A DNA stretch of 34,919 bases, taken from positions 1 to 34,919 of the forward strand of contig DCWI01000100.1 of assembly GCA_002328825.1 (NCBI GenBank), written 5' to 3'. Made by a program: the position numbers and the translations under genes. Position 1 is the first letter of the stretch; each line of letters starts with the position of its first letter. This DNA comes from Nitrospiraceae bacterium UBA2166 (GTDB lineage: Bacteria > Nitrospirota > Nitrospiria > Nitrospirales > UBA2166). Below are positions 16,945-25,019 of the stretch, in pieces. The notes beneath the pieces are model-generated. The model saw nothing but the letters and a program-made list of their open reading frames with translations, did not search any database and was not told the origin of the DNA.

Positions 16945-17067
16945 TTAGTGATGAACAACTGTCGCGAACCAGTAAAAGAACCACACGGCAAAAACACACG
17001 AGGCCCCGAACAACGTCGGTCCAAGCCACTTCGGCGCATTCTTGTTAAAACCACCTTCGTCTGTCAT
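16945..17067 (-). CDS. Small single-span membrane protein (40 aa), first gene of the oxidase operon
   Basis: Forty residues from ATG 17065-17067 to TAA 16945-16947. The N terminus is polar (MTDEGGFNKNAPKW), the rest one hydrophobic span (about 15-37) rich in Phe and Trp, ending VVHH. A GAGGTGG ribosome site lies a few nt before the ATG, among the best in the window. Being first in the run that includes the bd-like oxidase, with well-formed translation signals, argues for a real protein. It could be a CydX-like assembly or stability subunit; the terminal histidine pair is notable but its role is unknown. Confidence 0.7.
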   Translation of the reverse strand: MTDEGGFNKNAPKWLGPTLFGASCVFAVWFFYWFATVVHH

Positions 17068-17207
17068 ATACCCACCTCAACGTTATTACAAGGTTATAGT
17101 TTTACCGCCAGGTACTGTATCACCTTGACTTCAAAAAACGTCATATGATATTTCAAGTGTCAGTGTTATTCAAGTCCTCATAGGACAAATTATTTAGATC
17201 GAACAAA

Positions 17208-17312
17208 ATGAACAAAGGCAAAAGAATATTTGATACCGTCGTGCTCGCCGGACTCGTTGTTAACATCCTGTTTGCTGTCTTTATGCTGCTGTACTATTTC
17301 GATCTTCTCTAA
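17208..17312 (+). CDS. Possible 34-aa single-span membrane protein
   Basis: ATG 17208-17210 to TAA 17310-17312 gives MNKGKRIFDTVVLAGLVVN followed by ILFAVFMLLYYFDLL. A basic start and one clear membrane span (about 11-30) make it look like a real small membrane protein. It points away from the oxidase operon, 140 nt from the 40-aa gene, and its stop overlaps the stop of the convergent SUMF1-fold gene by 4 nt. There is no good Shine-Dalgarno; a weak TTGACT (17125-17130) with TATTTC (17149-17154) 18 nt on could be a promoter. The evidence is its composition only. Confidence 0.45.
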   Translation: MNKGKRIFDTVVLAGLVVNILFAVFMLLYYFDLL

Positions 17313-18193
17313 CTTGCTCCTTTTTCTCCATTCTGCGTCGATTTTTCCCGAGCACCACTTCTCACGCACCGAAATCCAATTGCAGTATCCCGATAACGAG
17401 GCAACATTTTAAAACGAGCTGTTGTGCGAGCAGAGGCCAAGGAATCAGTCCACGAGCCACCACGGAGCACCCGTGTTGTACGCGCCTCTGGCTCAATGCC
17501 CTTCTCTCCAGCACGCAACCGATAGGCATGCTGATCGTACCAATCGTTAACCCATTCACGAACATTGCCTGCCATATCTGCAACACCATACACACTACGA
17601 TCGCCTTCAAAAGCTCCGACCTGAGCAGTATACTTTACTCCATCATCTTGCCCTTTGACATTCGCCAATCCAATCTGGGCACTATCTCCCCATGGCCACA
17701 TTGAACCCTGCACACCTCGTGCAGCTTTTTCCCACTCCGCTTCCGTGGGAAGGCGCTTACCATCCCAAGTACAAAATGCCACTGCATCATCCCACGACAC
17801 GTACACAACCGGAAAATTAGGGCGCTGAAATGCTGCCATTCCCCCATACCGCGATACCGGTGCACGATGTCCAGACCACTCAACAAAATCAGCATACCGG
17901 CGATTGGAAACTTCATATTTGTCGATAGTGAACGTATCCAGAAACACTACCGCCTCGGGCTTCTCATGATAAGCACCTTCGCTGCTTCCTTGGAGAAATT
18001 GCCCTGCCGGAATCGTCAGCATCTCTTCATCCTGAGCATTGGAAACAGTCACATCATTCCGGAGAACATCAGATATTATATCCGCTTGCTCCTGCTCAAC
18101 CTGTCCTGGCTCTCGCATCCACACACCTAACATCGGCAAGAAAATAAATATTCCAACAAGGCCAATCCAAAGATATTTAAAGTAAGGATCCAC
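17309..18193 (-). CDS. Membrane-anchored SUMF1/FGE-fold protein lacking the FGE cysteines
   Basis: The 294-residue protein starts with one membrane span (about 7-26), a linker, and a formylglycine-generating-enzyme fold (about 57-280). Fold markers are IPAGQFLQGS, IDKYEVSNRRYADFV, VSWDDAVAFC, KRLPTEAEWEKAARG, GVADMAGNVREWVNDWY, RVLRGGSW and GFRCV. In true FGE the segment after RGGS carries two copper-binding cysteines; here it reads WTDSLASARTTAR with none. So sulfatase maturation is unlikely, and a structural or binding role is more probable. The start is GTG with only a weak ribosome site. Its position just upstream of the oxidase operon, on the same strand, is suggestive only. Confidence 0.85.
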   Translation of the reverse strand: MDPYFKYLWIGLVGIFIFLPMLGVWMREPGQVEQEQADIISDVLRNDVTVSNAQDEEMLTIPAGQFLQGSSEGAYHEKPEAVVFLDTFTIDKYEVSNRRYADFVEWSGHRAPVSRYGGMAAFQRPNFPVVYVSWDDAVAFCTWDGKRLPTEAEWEKAARGVQGSMWPWGDSAQIGLANVKGQDDGVKYTAQVGAFEGDRSVYGVADMAGNVREWVNDWYDQHAYRLRAGEKGIEPEARTTRVLRGGSWTDSLASARTTARFKMLPRYRDTAIGFRCVRSGAREKSTQNGEKGAS

Positions 18194-18346
18194 TCGCTTA
18201 CGCTTTACTCAGGAGCAGATCAACACCCTGCGCGAAAATCAGGACATGATGCATGAACAACACCCCCAAAGCTGTAGGCCAAGTTACAATTTACATATCT
18301 CATGTCTGTTTCTCATGAAGAGTGCCAAGCTAGCACTTAGATTATT

Positions 18347-18361
18347 CAGTAGCCGCTACTG
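18347..18361 (-). terminator. Possible weak hairpin terminator after the GT4 gene
   Basis: A 7-bp perfect stem around one central base (CAGTAGCCGCTACTG) lies 13 nt beyond the stop of the glycosyltransferase. There is no T run after it, so if it terminates it does so weakly; it could also be a protein-binding palindrome upstream of the SUMF1-fold gene. Confidence 0.25.
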
Positions 18362-18374
18362 TCTAAGTTATCCA

Positions 18375-19586
18375 CTAAACGGTTTCATGATACTTGGTTC
18401 TCAGAAGTTCATCATAAAGCTGCATTTGCTGCCGAACCATCGCCTTGATGTCAAATTCATCGGGAATCACCCTGCCAACACACGATTTTGTCGGCACATC
18501 CGATTGACACTTGATAATCCTTATCACTCGATCTGCCATGGTGGATAAATCACCAGAGGCCACGAGATCGCCATGTCTTCCTTCATCAATCCCTTTAAGC
18601 GCTTCAATAGTTCCATCAACCGCCGTCGCCACAACAGGCGTGCCTGAAGCAATCGCCTCAAGCACAGCACGCGGTAATCCCTCCCAACGAGACGTCAAGA
18701 CAAACACATCAAGCGCATGTAAGATTTCCGGAATATCGCGTCGCCATCCAAGAAGAATTACTGTACGCTCAAGCCCAAGTTTGCAAATCAGCATCTCAAC
18801 CTCTGCTCTTAATTCACCATCTCCCACAAGGATAAACCGTACGTCCGAGATCTCATCACGAACATACGCTGCAAGCCGTACAAAATCTAGTGGAGCTTTC
18901 TGAGGCTTCAAGCACGCAACCATTCCCACCAATGCTACAGAATTACTCACTCCCAGTGATTGCCTCATACGCACCGCATCTTCATTCCCTAATTGCCGAG
19001 GACTCAAATCAATACCACTACGTATTAAATTCACCCCGGCTCGCCGAAAAAACCCAAGGGATTCGCCCTGCATAATATTTGCCTGTGACACGGCAATGAA
19101 GCGGGTGGTTATTTGAGCCATCACCCATTCAACAGCAATAAGAGCTCGCTTCAGCATTGCAGGCTGCTGATTGTGAAAAGCAAATCCATGAATTGAATGA
19201 ATGCTCACTGACACCCCTGCAACTCTTGCAGCAAACCGTCCCAAAACCCCCGCCTTTGAGCTATGAGTATGAACAATGATCAAAGGTGAACGTTGTTTCA
19301 AAAGCCAGAGAATACGAAAAATTTGCCAAGTGGCAACAAGATCACGAATAGGATGAATCCGACGTTGTAATGAATCAATACAATAGACCGATACAGCATC
19401 TAATTGTCTCACCTCTGTCCACAGGATCCCTTCAGGACCTGCGAGCAATACCGCCCTGTACCGCTTGGGATCAAGGTGAGATACAGTATACAGAGTATTT
19501 TGCTGAGCACCTCCAAGCTCCATTGTAGTAATGATGTGAACTACCGTTACCGGAGCACTTTCTTTCCCCTCCCTCTTCAACAACAT
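18375..19586 (-). CDS. Glycosyltransferase family 4 (GT-B fold)
   Basis: Retaining glycosyltransferase acting on a nucleotide-sugar donor in the cytoplasm. The 403 residues show the N-terminal acceptor domain with the GGAQQN loop (25-30), HTHSSKAGVLGRFAAR (107-121) and a C-terminal donor domain. The donor domain has GDGELRAEVE (255-264) and the E-x7-E motif E302-E310 in WEGLPRAVLEAIASGTPVV. The start ATG lies 3 nt after the stop of the flavin oxidoreductase gene, with which it is probably coupled. Donor and acceptor cannot be told; such enzymes work in surface polysaccharide or glycolipid assembly. Confidence 0.9.
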   Translation of the reverse strand: MLLKREGKESAPVTVVHIITTMELGGAQQNTLYTVSHLDPKRYRAVLLAGPEGILWTEVRQLDAVSVYCIDSLQRRIHPIRDLVATWQIFRILWLLKQRSPLIIVHTHSSKAGVLGRFAARVAGVSVSIHSIHGFAFHNQQPAMLKRALIAVEWVMAQITTRFIAVSQANIMQGESLGFFRRAGVNLIRSGIDLSPRQLGNEDAVRMRQSLGVSNSVALVGMVACLKPQKAPLDFVRLAAYVRDEISDVRFILVGDGELRAEVEMLICKLGLERTVILLGWRRDIPEILHALDVFVLTSRWEGLPRAVLEAIASGTPVVATAVDGTIEALKGIDEGRHGDLVASGDLSTMADRVIRIIKCQSDVPTKSCVGRVIPDEFDIKAMVRQQMQLYDELLRTKYHETV

Positions 19587-19589
19587 TTT

Positions 19590-20891
19590 TCAGAATGCCA
19601 TCATTGTTCGTCGCAAACGCGTAGCGAGATCTTTCCCCTGCTGAATCGCATTCTCCATTGATGTGTGTTCCCAACGACCGTACCGCCCAACAGAATAGAT
19701 TCCACGACGCTCTAGCTCAGCCAACAATTTTGGTACGATCACCCCACGCGCACGATCAAAAATAACATAGGCATAAGGAATGTCCTGAACCTCTGAAATT
19801 ATAAACGTATCATCAGGTCGACAAATGCCTGCCCGAACTAAGCCAGAACATGTTTGCTTAATTAATTTCCCATGAGAAATCTGGACATCAGGACGATGAG
19901 AAATCTCAGCAGCAATGGAGCTGGTTCCTTTTTTCCCCATAGACAAGGAAAGATTCATTGGAAAACCTACTCGATAAAACGGAAATATTTTTTCAGGAAA
20001 ATAGATCCAGTGCTGCGTAGAAATATTCTTGCGGGCAACAGCAAGATTAACAGTATATACAGACGTCCAACGCAGATCTTTACTTCCCTCGCGAAGGGAC
20101 TTTGGGAGATCTGTACATCGCCATAATAGTTCCGGAAGTGGCATCGTTGAAACCAAAGCCTCATAATTTTCTGTTGATCCATCGGCAAACTGCACACGCC
20201 GAGACTTGGTGCTGACCTCAACGACTTCCTTGTGACATTCGACCTTGCCAATACGTTGGAGCAACGCAAAAGGAAGAGTTTGGATACCCCCAGACCGCGG
20301 ATAAAAAAACTTCGTGTTGTATCCAAAGTCTCGATTAGCAAGACCAAACGCCCCATTTATCACATCCTCAAGCTCTGGTCGAGGAACCAACGCAGTCCAT
20401 TCAGTTGTAAGTTCTTCCAAGGGAACCTTCCATAATTTTTCATTGAACGGCACCATAAAATGTTCTGCAATCCCTTCCCCAAAATTGCCAAGAATCCATG
20501 CTTTGAAAGACGAGAAATGAGCATCTAGCGATGAATTGCCTTTGACCAACGCAGCAACATACCCGAAGAGACAGTCTCTAACTACTTCCCGCGGCAACCC
20601 ATGCAAATTGGCTTGAAAAGGATATGGAGTCAGAACGTTTTTTGAATAGATGGCAGAATGCCTCGAGTGAGAGACAAGACCATCTCCAAGAAGTTTTTCA
20701 ACAAACCGACGAATTCCCACACTCTTGCAGTGCAGAACATGGCCAGCCTGATCAAAGGTAAATCCATCCACCTGATGTGAACGACAGAGCCCACCTACCA
20801 TCGCCTCACGTTCGAAGACTTTATGTGGTATCCTGCCAAGAAATGAGGCCGTACTAAGACCAGCCAAGCCAGCACCAATGATGACTATCAT
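19590..20891 (-). CDS. FAD-dependent amine-oxidase-type oxidoreductase (protoporphyrinogen oxidase/UGM-like)
   Basis: Flavoprotein with the dinucleotide-binding motif IIGAGLAGLS (residues 4-13), then GGLCRSHQVDGFTFDQAGH, the loop typical of protoporphyrinogen oxidase-like and UDP-galactopyranose-mutase-like enzymes. A conserved FNEKLWKVPLEELTTEW stretch is also shared with that group. I chose ATG 20889-20891 because AAAGGAG lies 6 nt upstream, giving 433 residues; an upstream ORF start at 20954 would add 21 residues and overlap the LOG gene. It is paired with a GT4 gene directly downstream, which argues for sugar or glycan chemistry rather than haem synthesis. The substrate is unknown. Confidence 0.82.
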   Translation of the reverse strand: MIVIIGAGLAGLSTASFLGRIPHKVFEREAMVGGLCRSHQVDGFTFDQAGHVLHCKSVGIRRFVEKLLGDGLVSHSRHSAIYSKNVLTPYPFQANLHGLPREVVRDCLFGYVAALVKGNSSLDAHFSSFKAWILGNFGEGIAEHFMVPFNEKLWKVPLEELTTEWTALVPRPELEDVINGAFGLANRDFGYNTKFFYPRSGGIQTLPFALLQRIGKVECHKEVVEVSTKSRRVQFADGSTENYEALVSTMPLPELLWRCTDLPKSLREGSKDLRWTSVYTVNLAVARKNISTQHWIYFPEKIFPFYRVGFPMNLSLSMGKKGTSSIAAEISHRPDVQISHGKLIKQTCSGLVRAGICRPDDTFIISEVQDIPYAYVIFDRARGVIVPKLLAELERRGIYSVGRYGRWEHTSMENAIQQGKDLATRLRRTMMAF

Positions 20892-20943
20892 TGTATTCTC
20901 CTTTGTTGGCTCAACTGATTCTCTCTTTGACAAAATGTCAACA

Positions 20944-21540
20944 TCACACACCAATTTGTACTAGAGCAGTTTTGAGGAACTCGATAATGGCATCGAGATC
21001 TTTCACGATAGGAATACCAAGCCTGCGAAGATCATCAGCCTCCAATCCACCGATCATTTCCTTCTCCCGCAAACACAAGACGATAGAACAAGCAGGCCCT
21101 TGCTCTACTGCAAGTTCCACCTCAGCTAGAGTCCCGGTTCCACCCGGAAAAGCAACTATCACATGGGAACTACGAATGTTAATGTGATTTCGCGAATCCA
21201 TCCCTTTTGGATTTGCGCCTTCGAGATGCGTATATACCGGCAACTCAATCCATGCGTTAGGATACATTCCTTCAAGTTTCCCATCAGGAATTACCCCAAT
21301 AGCCACGCCAGCCCGTGAAGAAACCGAGCAGAAACCTTTGCTTGCAGCGGCCATCACTCCTGGTCCTCCACCCGTCAAAAGATGGAAATTCTCCTCAGCA
21401 ATCCATTTACCAAGATAATACGGGAACCGTTGTTGAGATTCAGGCAAATCGTTTGCAGAAGAACCGATAACCGCAATTACTTTTCGTCGCGTTGGAGAAT
21501 TGGGACCTGTGTGAAAAATATCGCCCAACCGTTGGCTCAC
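20944..21540 (-). CDS. LOG-family protein (TIGR00725-like, Rossmann fold)
   Basis: The family, formerly annotated as lysine decarboxylase, includes nucleoside 5'-monophosphate phosphoribohydrolases. The 198-residue protein has LTGGGPGVMAAASKGF (55-70) and FPGGTGTLAEVELAV (131-145), the paired glycine-rich motifs that bind the phosphate of the nucleotide. The start is GTG at 21538-21540, overlapping the purU stop by 4 nt (GTGA), so the two are translationally coupled. The partner suggests a one-carbon or purine link, but no substrate can be deduced. Confidence 0.88.
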   Translation of the reverse strand: MSQRLGDIFHTGPNSPTRRKVIAVIGSSANDLPESQQRFPYYLGKWIAEENFHLLTGGGPGVMAAASKGFCSVSSRAGVAIGVIPDGKLEGMYPNAWIELPVYTHLEGANPKGMDSRNHINIRSSHVIVAFPGGTGTLAEVELAVEQGPACSIVLCLREKEMIGGLEADDLRRLGIPIVKDLDAIIEFLKTALVQIGV

Positions 21541-22409
21541 GCAAACACAATCGTGCGGTTTCGAAATACAAGAACTTTTCGCTTAAGATGGTGCCAAATT
21601 GATCGTGACAACACACCCTTTTCGAGATCACGCCCTTTCCGAACGAGATCATCAATTGAATCCGCATGACTAATTCGAACAATATCTTGTTCAATGATTG
21701 GCCCAGCATCCAATTTCGCCGTCACATAGTGACTAGTCGCACCAATAATTTTCACTCCGCGATCATGTGCAGAGTGGTATGGCTTGGCTCCTGCAAAGGC
21801 TGGAAGAAAAGAATGATGGATATTGATTACTCGATTTGGGTAGTGATTAATGAATTCAGAGGTCAAGACTTGCATATAGCGCGCAAGTACAACAAAATCT
21901 ATCTGATATTCCTGCAGCAGAGCAAGTTCTTTCTCTTCTTGAGTACGCTTATTATCCGGTGTTACCTGGAACACACGATACTCAACCCCAAACTGCTCCG
22001 CAACAGGCCTAAGAGTCTCGTGGTTACTAACAATAAGCGGAATTTCAACATTCCACTCACCCGCATGTGCACGCGAAAGAATGTCATAGAGACAATGGGA
22101 AAGAGTGGAGACAAAAACAGCCATGCGTGGTTTTTCGTGTGCAGCATGCAACGACCATTCCATGTCAAATCTCGCTGCAATTGAACGCTGAAACGTCTCT
22201 CCAAAAGTGCTTACTGGAATTGCAAAATGTTCAAGATCCCACTCTAATCGCATGAAAAACACTTTCTCTTCAGGATCAACATACTGTTCAAGTTTAAGGA
22301 TATTTCCCTTATTTTCGTGGATAAATCGAGTAATGGTAGCCACTAGTCCGCTTTGATCCGAACAGGAGACTAAAAGTATAGCGGAATGGGGAACTCCCTT
22401 CTCTTGCAC
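21537..22409 (-). CDS. purU: Formyltetrahydrofolate deformylase
   Basis: Hydrolyses 10-formyl-tetrahydrofolate to formate and tetrahydrofolate, balancing one-carbon pools and supplying formate for purine synthesis. The 290 residues have an N-terminal ACT-like domain (SDQSGLVATITRFIHENKGN, 17-36) and a C-terminal formyltransferase-like hydrolase domain. The catalytic triad is visible: N196 and H198 in NIHHSFLPAF, and D234 in TAKLDAGPI. The start is GTG at 22407-22409 with AGAGAG upstream. Divergent from aat across 57 nt. The length is normal for PurU (about 280-290). Confidence 0.94.
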   Translation of the reverse strand: MQEKGVPHSAILLVSCSDQSGLVATITRFIHENKGNILKLEQYVDPEEKVFFMRLEWDLEHFAIPVSTFGETFQRSIAARFDMEWSLHAAHEKPRMAVFVSTLSHCLYDILSRAHAGEWNVEIPLIVSNHETLRPVAEQFGVEYRVFQVTPDNKRTQEEKELALLQEYQIDFVVLARYMQVLTSEFINHYPNRVINIHHSFLPAFAGAKPYHSAHDRGVKIIGATSHYVTAKLDAGPIIEQDIVRISHADSIDDLVRKGRDLEKGVLSRSIWHHLKRKVLVFRNRTIVFA

Positions 22410-22466
22410 AACTATCTCTCTGCCAAAATTAAAGTGTAAACCGTATTTTTAGCCAACAGTACAGGC

Positions 22467-23147
22467 ATGACTATTTATAGGCTTCCATCTGAATCGCTAT
22501 TCCCCCCCCCAGATCGTGCGGAACCCGACGGCCTTCTTGCAGTCGGCGGAGACCTTTCTCCGAAACGACTACTCGGAGCATATCGCCTTGGAATCTTCCC
22601 ATGGTATAATGAGGGAGAGCCAATTTGTTGGTGGTCGCCGAATCCACGTTTCGCGCTCTTACCTTACGAATTGCATGTTTCACAACGTCTCAACCGCGTG
22701 ATCCGGTCCAACCTCTATACTATTCGTTACGACACCGAGTTTGATACCGTGATAGAAAAATGCGCCACAACCCCAAGACCCGGACAGAAAGGAACATGGA
22801 TTACAACAGCCATGCAACATGCCTACTCCCAGCTGCATAAACTCGGCATTGCCCATTCTATCGAAAGCTGGAGTGAGGGGAAACTAGTTGGAGGCTTGTA
22901 TGGGATTGCTCTTGGTGGAACATTTTTTGGCGAGTCAATGTTCACCCACCAGACTGATGCATCGAAGGTCGCATTGGTCACCCTAGTCCGGCAACTTCAA
23001 ACGTGGAGTTTTGATCTCTTTGACTGTCAGGTAAGCACTAGGCACCTAGCACAATTTGGCGCCCGAAGTTTCCTGCGATCAGAGTTCCTCGAACGACTTA
23101 GAGGTTCGGTAAATCGCCCAGACTGCTGGGACAAGTACCCCAAGTAG
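22467..23147 (+). CDS. aat: Leucyl/phenylalanyl-tRNA-protein transferase
   Basis: Adds Leu or Phe from aminoacyl-tRNA to N-terminal Lys/Arg of proteins, marking them for ClpAP in the N-degron pathway. The 226 residues contain the signature set EPDGLLAVGGDLSP, AYRLGIFPWYN, CWWSPNPRFALLP, GTWIT and GGTFFGESMFT, with the C-terminal DCQ/TRHLAQFGA stretch. The C tract at 22502-22510 (nine cytosines) encodes FPPP at codons 12-15; the frame is intact. Its divergent neighbour is purU. The ribosome site is weak (ACAGG upstream). Confidence 0.94.
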   Translation: MTIYRLPSESLFPPPDRAEPDGLLAVGGDLSPKRLLGAYRLGIFPWYNEGEPICWWSPNPRFALLPYELHVSQRLNRVIRSNLYTIRYDTEFDTVIEKCATTPRPGQKGTWITTAMQHAYSQLHKLGIAHSIESWSEGKLVGGLYGIALGGTFFGESMFTHQTDASKVALVTLVRQLQTWSFDLFDCQVSTRHLAQFGARSFLRSEFLERLRGSVNRPDCWDKYPK

Positions 23148-23203
23148 AAAAGTAACATTACCTGATTCTTTTTCCCTTCCTCTGCCTATCCAATAGGAGG
23201 CTG

Positions 23204-23623
23204 CTATTTCACCACAATTGTAATCTTGTCAGAGATCACAGGAGGAGAAAATGGAATATGGCCCTTATCTCCCAGAATCAGCTGCAGTGAATGTTTCCCG
23301 GCAGACAACGTAAGAGTGGTCTCCGTCTGCCCCTTCCCAAAATGCTTATGCGCAGAGTCAGAAGGAATGGGCTTATCCAAAGATGGAACCGCAGTGTCAA
23401 TCAACAGATGATGATGGCCAGTATTTGGCTTATCAACACCAGCTGGAGCTACCCCCATGCCTTGCAGACCAAATTTCACAGTAACAGGACTCTGCACAAG
23501 CTCTCCAGCGGACGGCGAAATAATATAAACCTGTGCCTCATTGGGAGCTACCGTCCCTCCCAGCACCAGTGACGGAAACAACATTACACTCACAACAACT
23601 AAAGAAAATAATATTCTACCCAT
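23204..23623 (-). CDS. DUF4399 domain secreted protein
   Basis: A 139-residue exported protein from ATG 23621-23623, chosen because GGAGG lies a few bases upstream; nine extra residues at the 5' end of the longer reading are unlikely. An N-terminal signal peptide (about 1-22) is followed by the DUF4399 pattern: VYIISPSAGELVQSPVTVKF, GMGVAPAGV, and GHHHLLID at 69-76, then a C-terminal beta strand region. The histidine cluster GHHHLL might bind metal, but no function is established for the family. It lies beside mtnC on the same strand; no link is evident. Confidence 0.85.
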   Translation of the reverse strand: MGRILFSLVVVSVMLFPSLVLGGTVAPNEAQVYIISPSAGELVQSPVTVKFGLQGMGVAPAGVDKPNTGHHHLLIDTAVPSLDKPIPSDSAHKHFGKGQTETTLTLSAGKHSLQLILGDKGHIPFSPPVISDKITIVVK

Positions 23624-23696
23624 GCCTCCCCCTCCTACAAGATATTTCATCGTTGTACCATTTACATCACTCCCAAATACGTCATTGTATCTTCAA

Positions 23697-24437
23697 TTAC
23701 GACATCAAAGGTTCTAACGGATAAAACGACTCAATGCACAAATACGACGACTCCCCCTGCTCCACATTTCCATGACGCCGTGCCAGTAGAACTTGCATCC
23801 CAATTGTGTGTGCCGCATCAAGCTCAATGATCGTGTCAGAAATAAATAGCACGTTAGAAGGAGTGACGCCAATCGTCCTTGCAATTGTTTTATAACTCAA
23901 CGGTTCTCTTTTCAACCCCATGCTTATATCAAAGTATCCACTAATATATTGACTCAAGTCTCCACACTCTGAATGGGTAATGAGTAATTGTTGAGCTAAC
24001 ACGCTTCCAGAAGAAAACAGATAAATGGCTTTCTTCCGCTCTTGGAGCTCTTGAAACGCAGGGAGAATATCTTCAAAAACACACCCCCGCAAAGTCCCAT
24101 TCTCATATCCAGATTTCCATATTTTCCCTTGGAGCGCCTTGAGCGAGGCAACCTTTCGATCGTGATCCATCAGCCAATGTACATACACCTCTATAGCTGC
24201 AGGATCGCAGGGTTCATCTTGCCATGTTGGCGGAGTCAAACCACTTGAGATGTCTATCTGATACTGGGTCTTTAAATCTACTATATCTTCATGAACGGAA
24301 TGCTCATCATGGTTCTGCTCGACAAATTCCCGAATATGGCATCGCGCAAACGGAAAAAGAGTATTGTATACAAAATCCATGGGAGTGATTGTCCCTTCAA
24401 TATCCAAAAGAAGAACATCAAACTCCACTGACAACAT
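23697..24437 (-). CDS. mtnC: Acireductone synthase (enolase-phosphatase E1)
   Basis: HAD-superfamily enzyme that enolises and dephosphorylates 2,3-diketo-5-methylthiopentyl-1-phosphate to acireductone in methionine salvage. From ATG 24437 there are 246 residues with LLDIEGTITP (D12 and E14 replacing the usual DxD, as in MtnC), LFPFARCHIREFV, LFSSGSVLAQQLL, and the motif-IV region ISDTIIELDAAHTIG. A GTG at 24452, 2 nt after mtnD, is an alternative start. GAGG lies about 8 nt before the ATG. It is last in the salvage cluster mtnB-mtnD-mtnC. Confidence 0.93.
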   Translation of the reverse strand: MLSVEFDVLLLDIEGTITPMDFVYNTLFPFARCHIREFVEQNHDEHSVHEDIVDLKTQYQIDISSGLTPPTWQDEPCDPAAIEVYVHWLMDHDRKVASLKALQGKIWKSGYENGTLRGCVFEDILPAFQELQERKKAIYLFSSGSVLAQQLLITHSECGDLSQYISGYFDISMGLKREPLSYKTIARTIGVTPSNVLFISDTIIELDAAHTIGMQVLLARRHGNVEQGESSYLCIESFYPLEPLMS

Positions 24438-24454
24438 CACGACCAACCTCACGT

Positions 24455-25009
24455 CTAAGGCTTGGAAATGTCACTCTGCCCCATACATACAGGCAGATAA
24501 CCTTTTTCAGCTCCACTTTCAGTATACACCGGTGTCCAACCTGCAGGATCCTGAAAGAGCCGAATCGCTCGAATGCGTTTTTCATCACACAAATCAAACC
24601 AATGCCAAATTCCCCGTGGCAACCGAATCAAATCTCCTGCCCCCACTTCAATGGACACCACTGGTTTCCCCTTTGGATGAATGTGGAAAACTCCTCGTCC
24701 TTCAATGATAAAACGTACTTCATCTTCATCATGCCAATGCTCTTTTCGAAATTTATCCAGCATGTTTTCCAAGTTCGGAGTACTGATATTCACATCGATC
24801 ACATCTGCCGTCACATACCCGCCTTTTGCCTTCAAGATATCGATCTCAGGCTTATAGGCATTTAAGATTTCGACTTCTGGCGCATCAGGTGCAATTGGAG
24901 ATGTCGGCTCCCAACGGGCATAGTCGATCCCTATACCAGTTAAAACATCTATAATGGCTTCCTCTTTATCAAACGTCTTGCCTTCATCTGGTATTTTTAC
25001 AACAGCCAT
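24455..25009 (-). CDS. mtnD: Acireductone dioxygenase (cupin)
   Basis: Metal-dependent dioxygenase turning acireductone into the 2-keto acid precursor of methionine plus formate. The 184 residues form a cupin with the metal ligands H91, H93 and E97 in HWHDEDEVRF, and H136 in RGIWHWF. The iron form gives methionine precursor, whereas a nickel form gives an off-pathway product; the sequence cannot tell which metal is used. The start is preceded by AAGGAG. It lies 10 nt after mtnB. Confidence 0.95.
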   Translation of the reverse strand: MAVVKIPDEGKTFDKEEAIIDVLTGIGIDYARWEPTSPIAPDAPEVEILNAYKPEIDILKAKGGYVTADVIDVNISTPNLENMLDKFRKEHWHDEDEVRFIIEGRGVFHIHPKGKPVVSIEVGAGDLIRLPRGIWHWFDLCDEKRIRAIRLFQDPAGWTPVYTESGAEKGYLPVCMGQSDISKP

Positions 25010-25019
25010 TCACACTCCT

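Noticed and set aside
17309..18193. Sulfatase-maturing formylglycine-generating enzyme
   Set aside because: The two catalytic cysteines after RGGS are missing and no sulfatase gene is near.
21666..22184. 172-codon plus-strand ORF
   Set aside because: Antisense to purU, which has its full catalytic triad; no domain in the plus frame.
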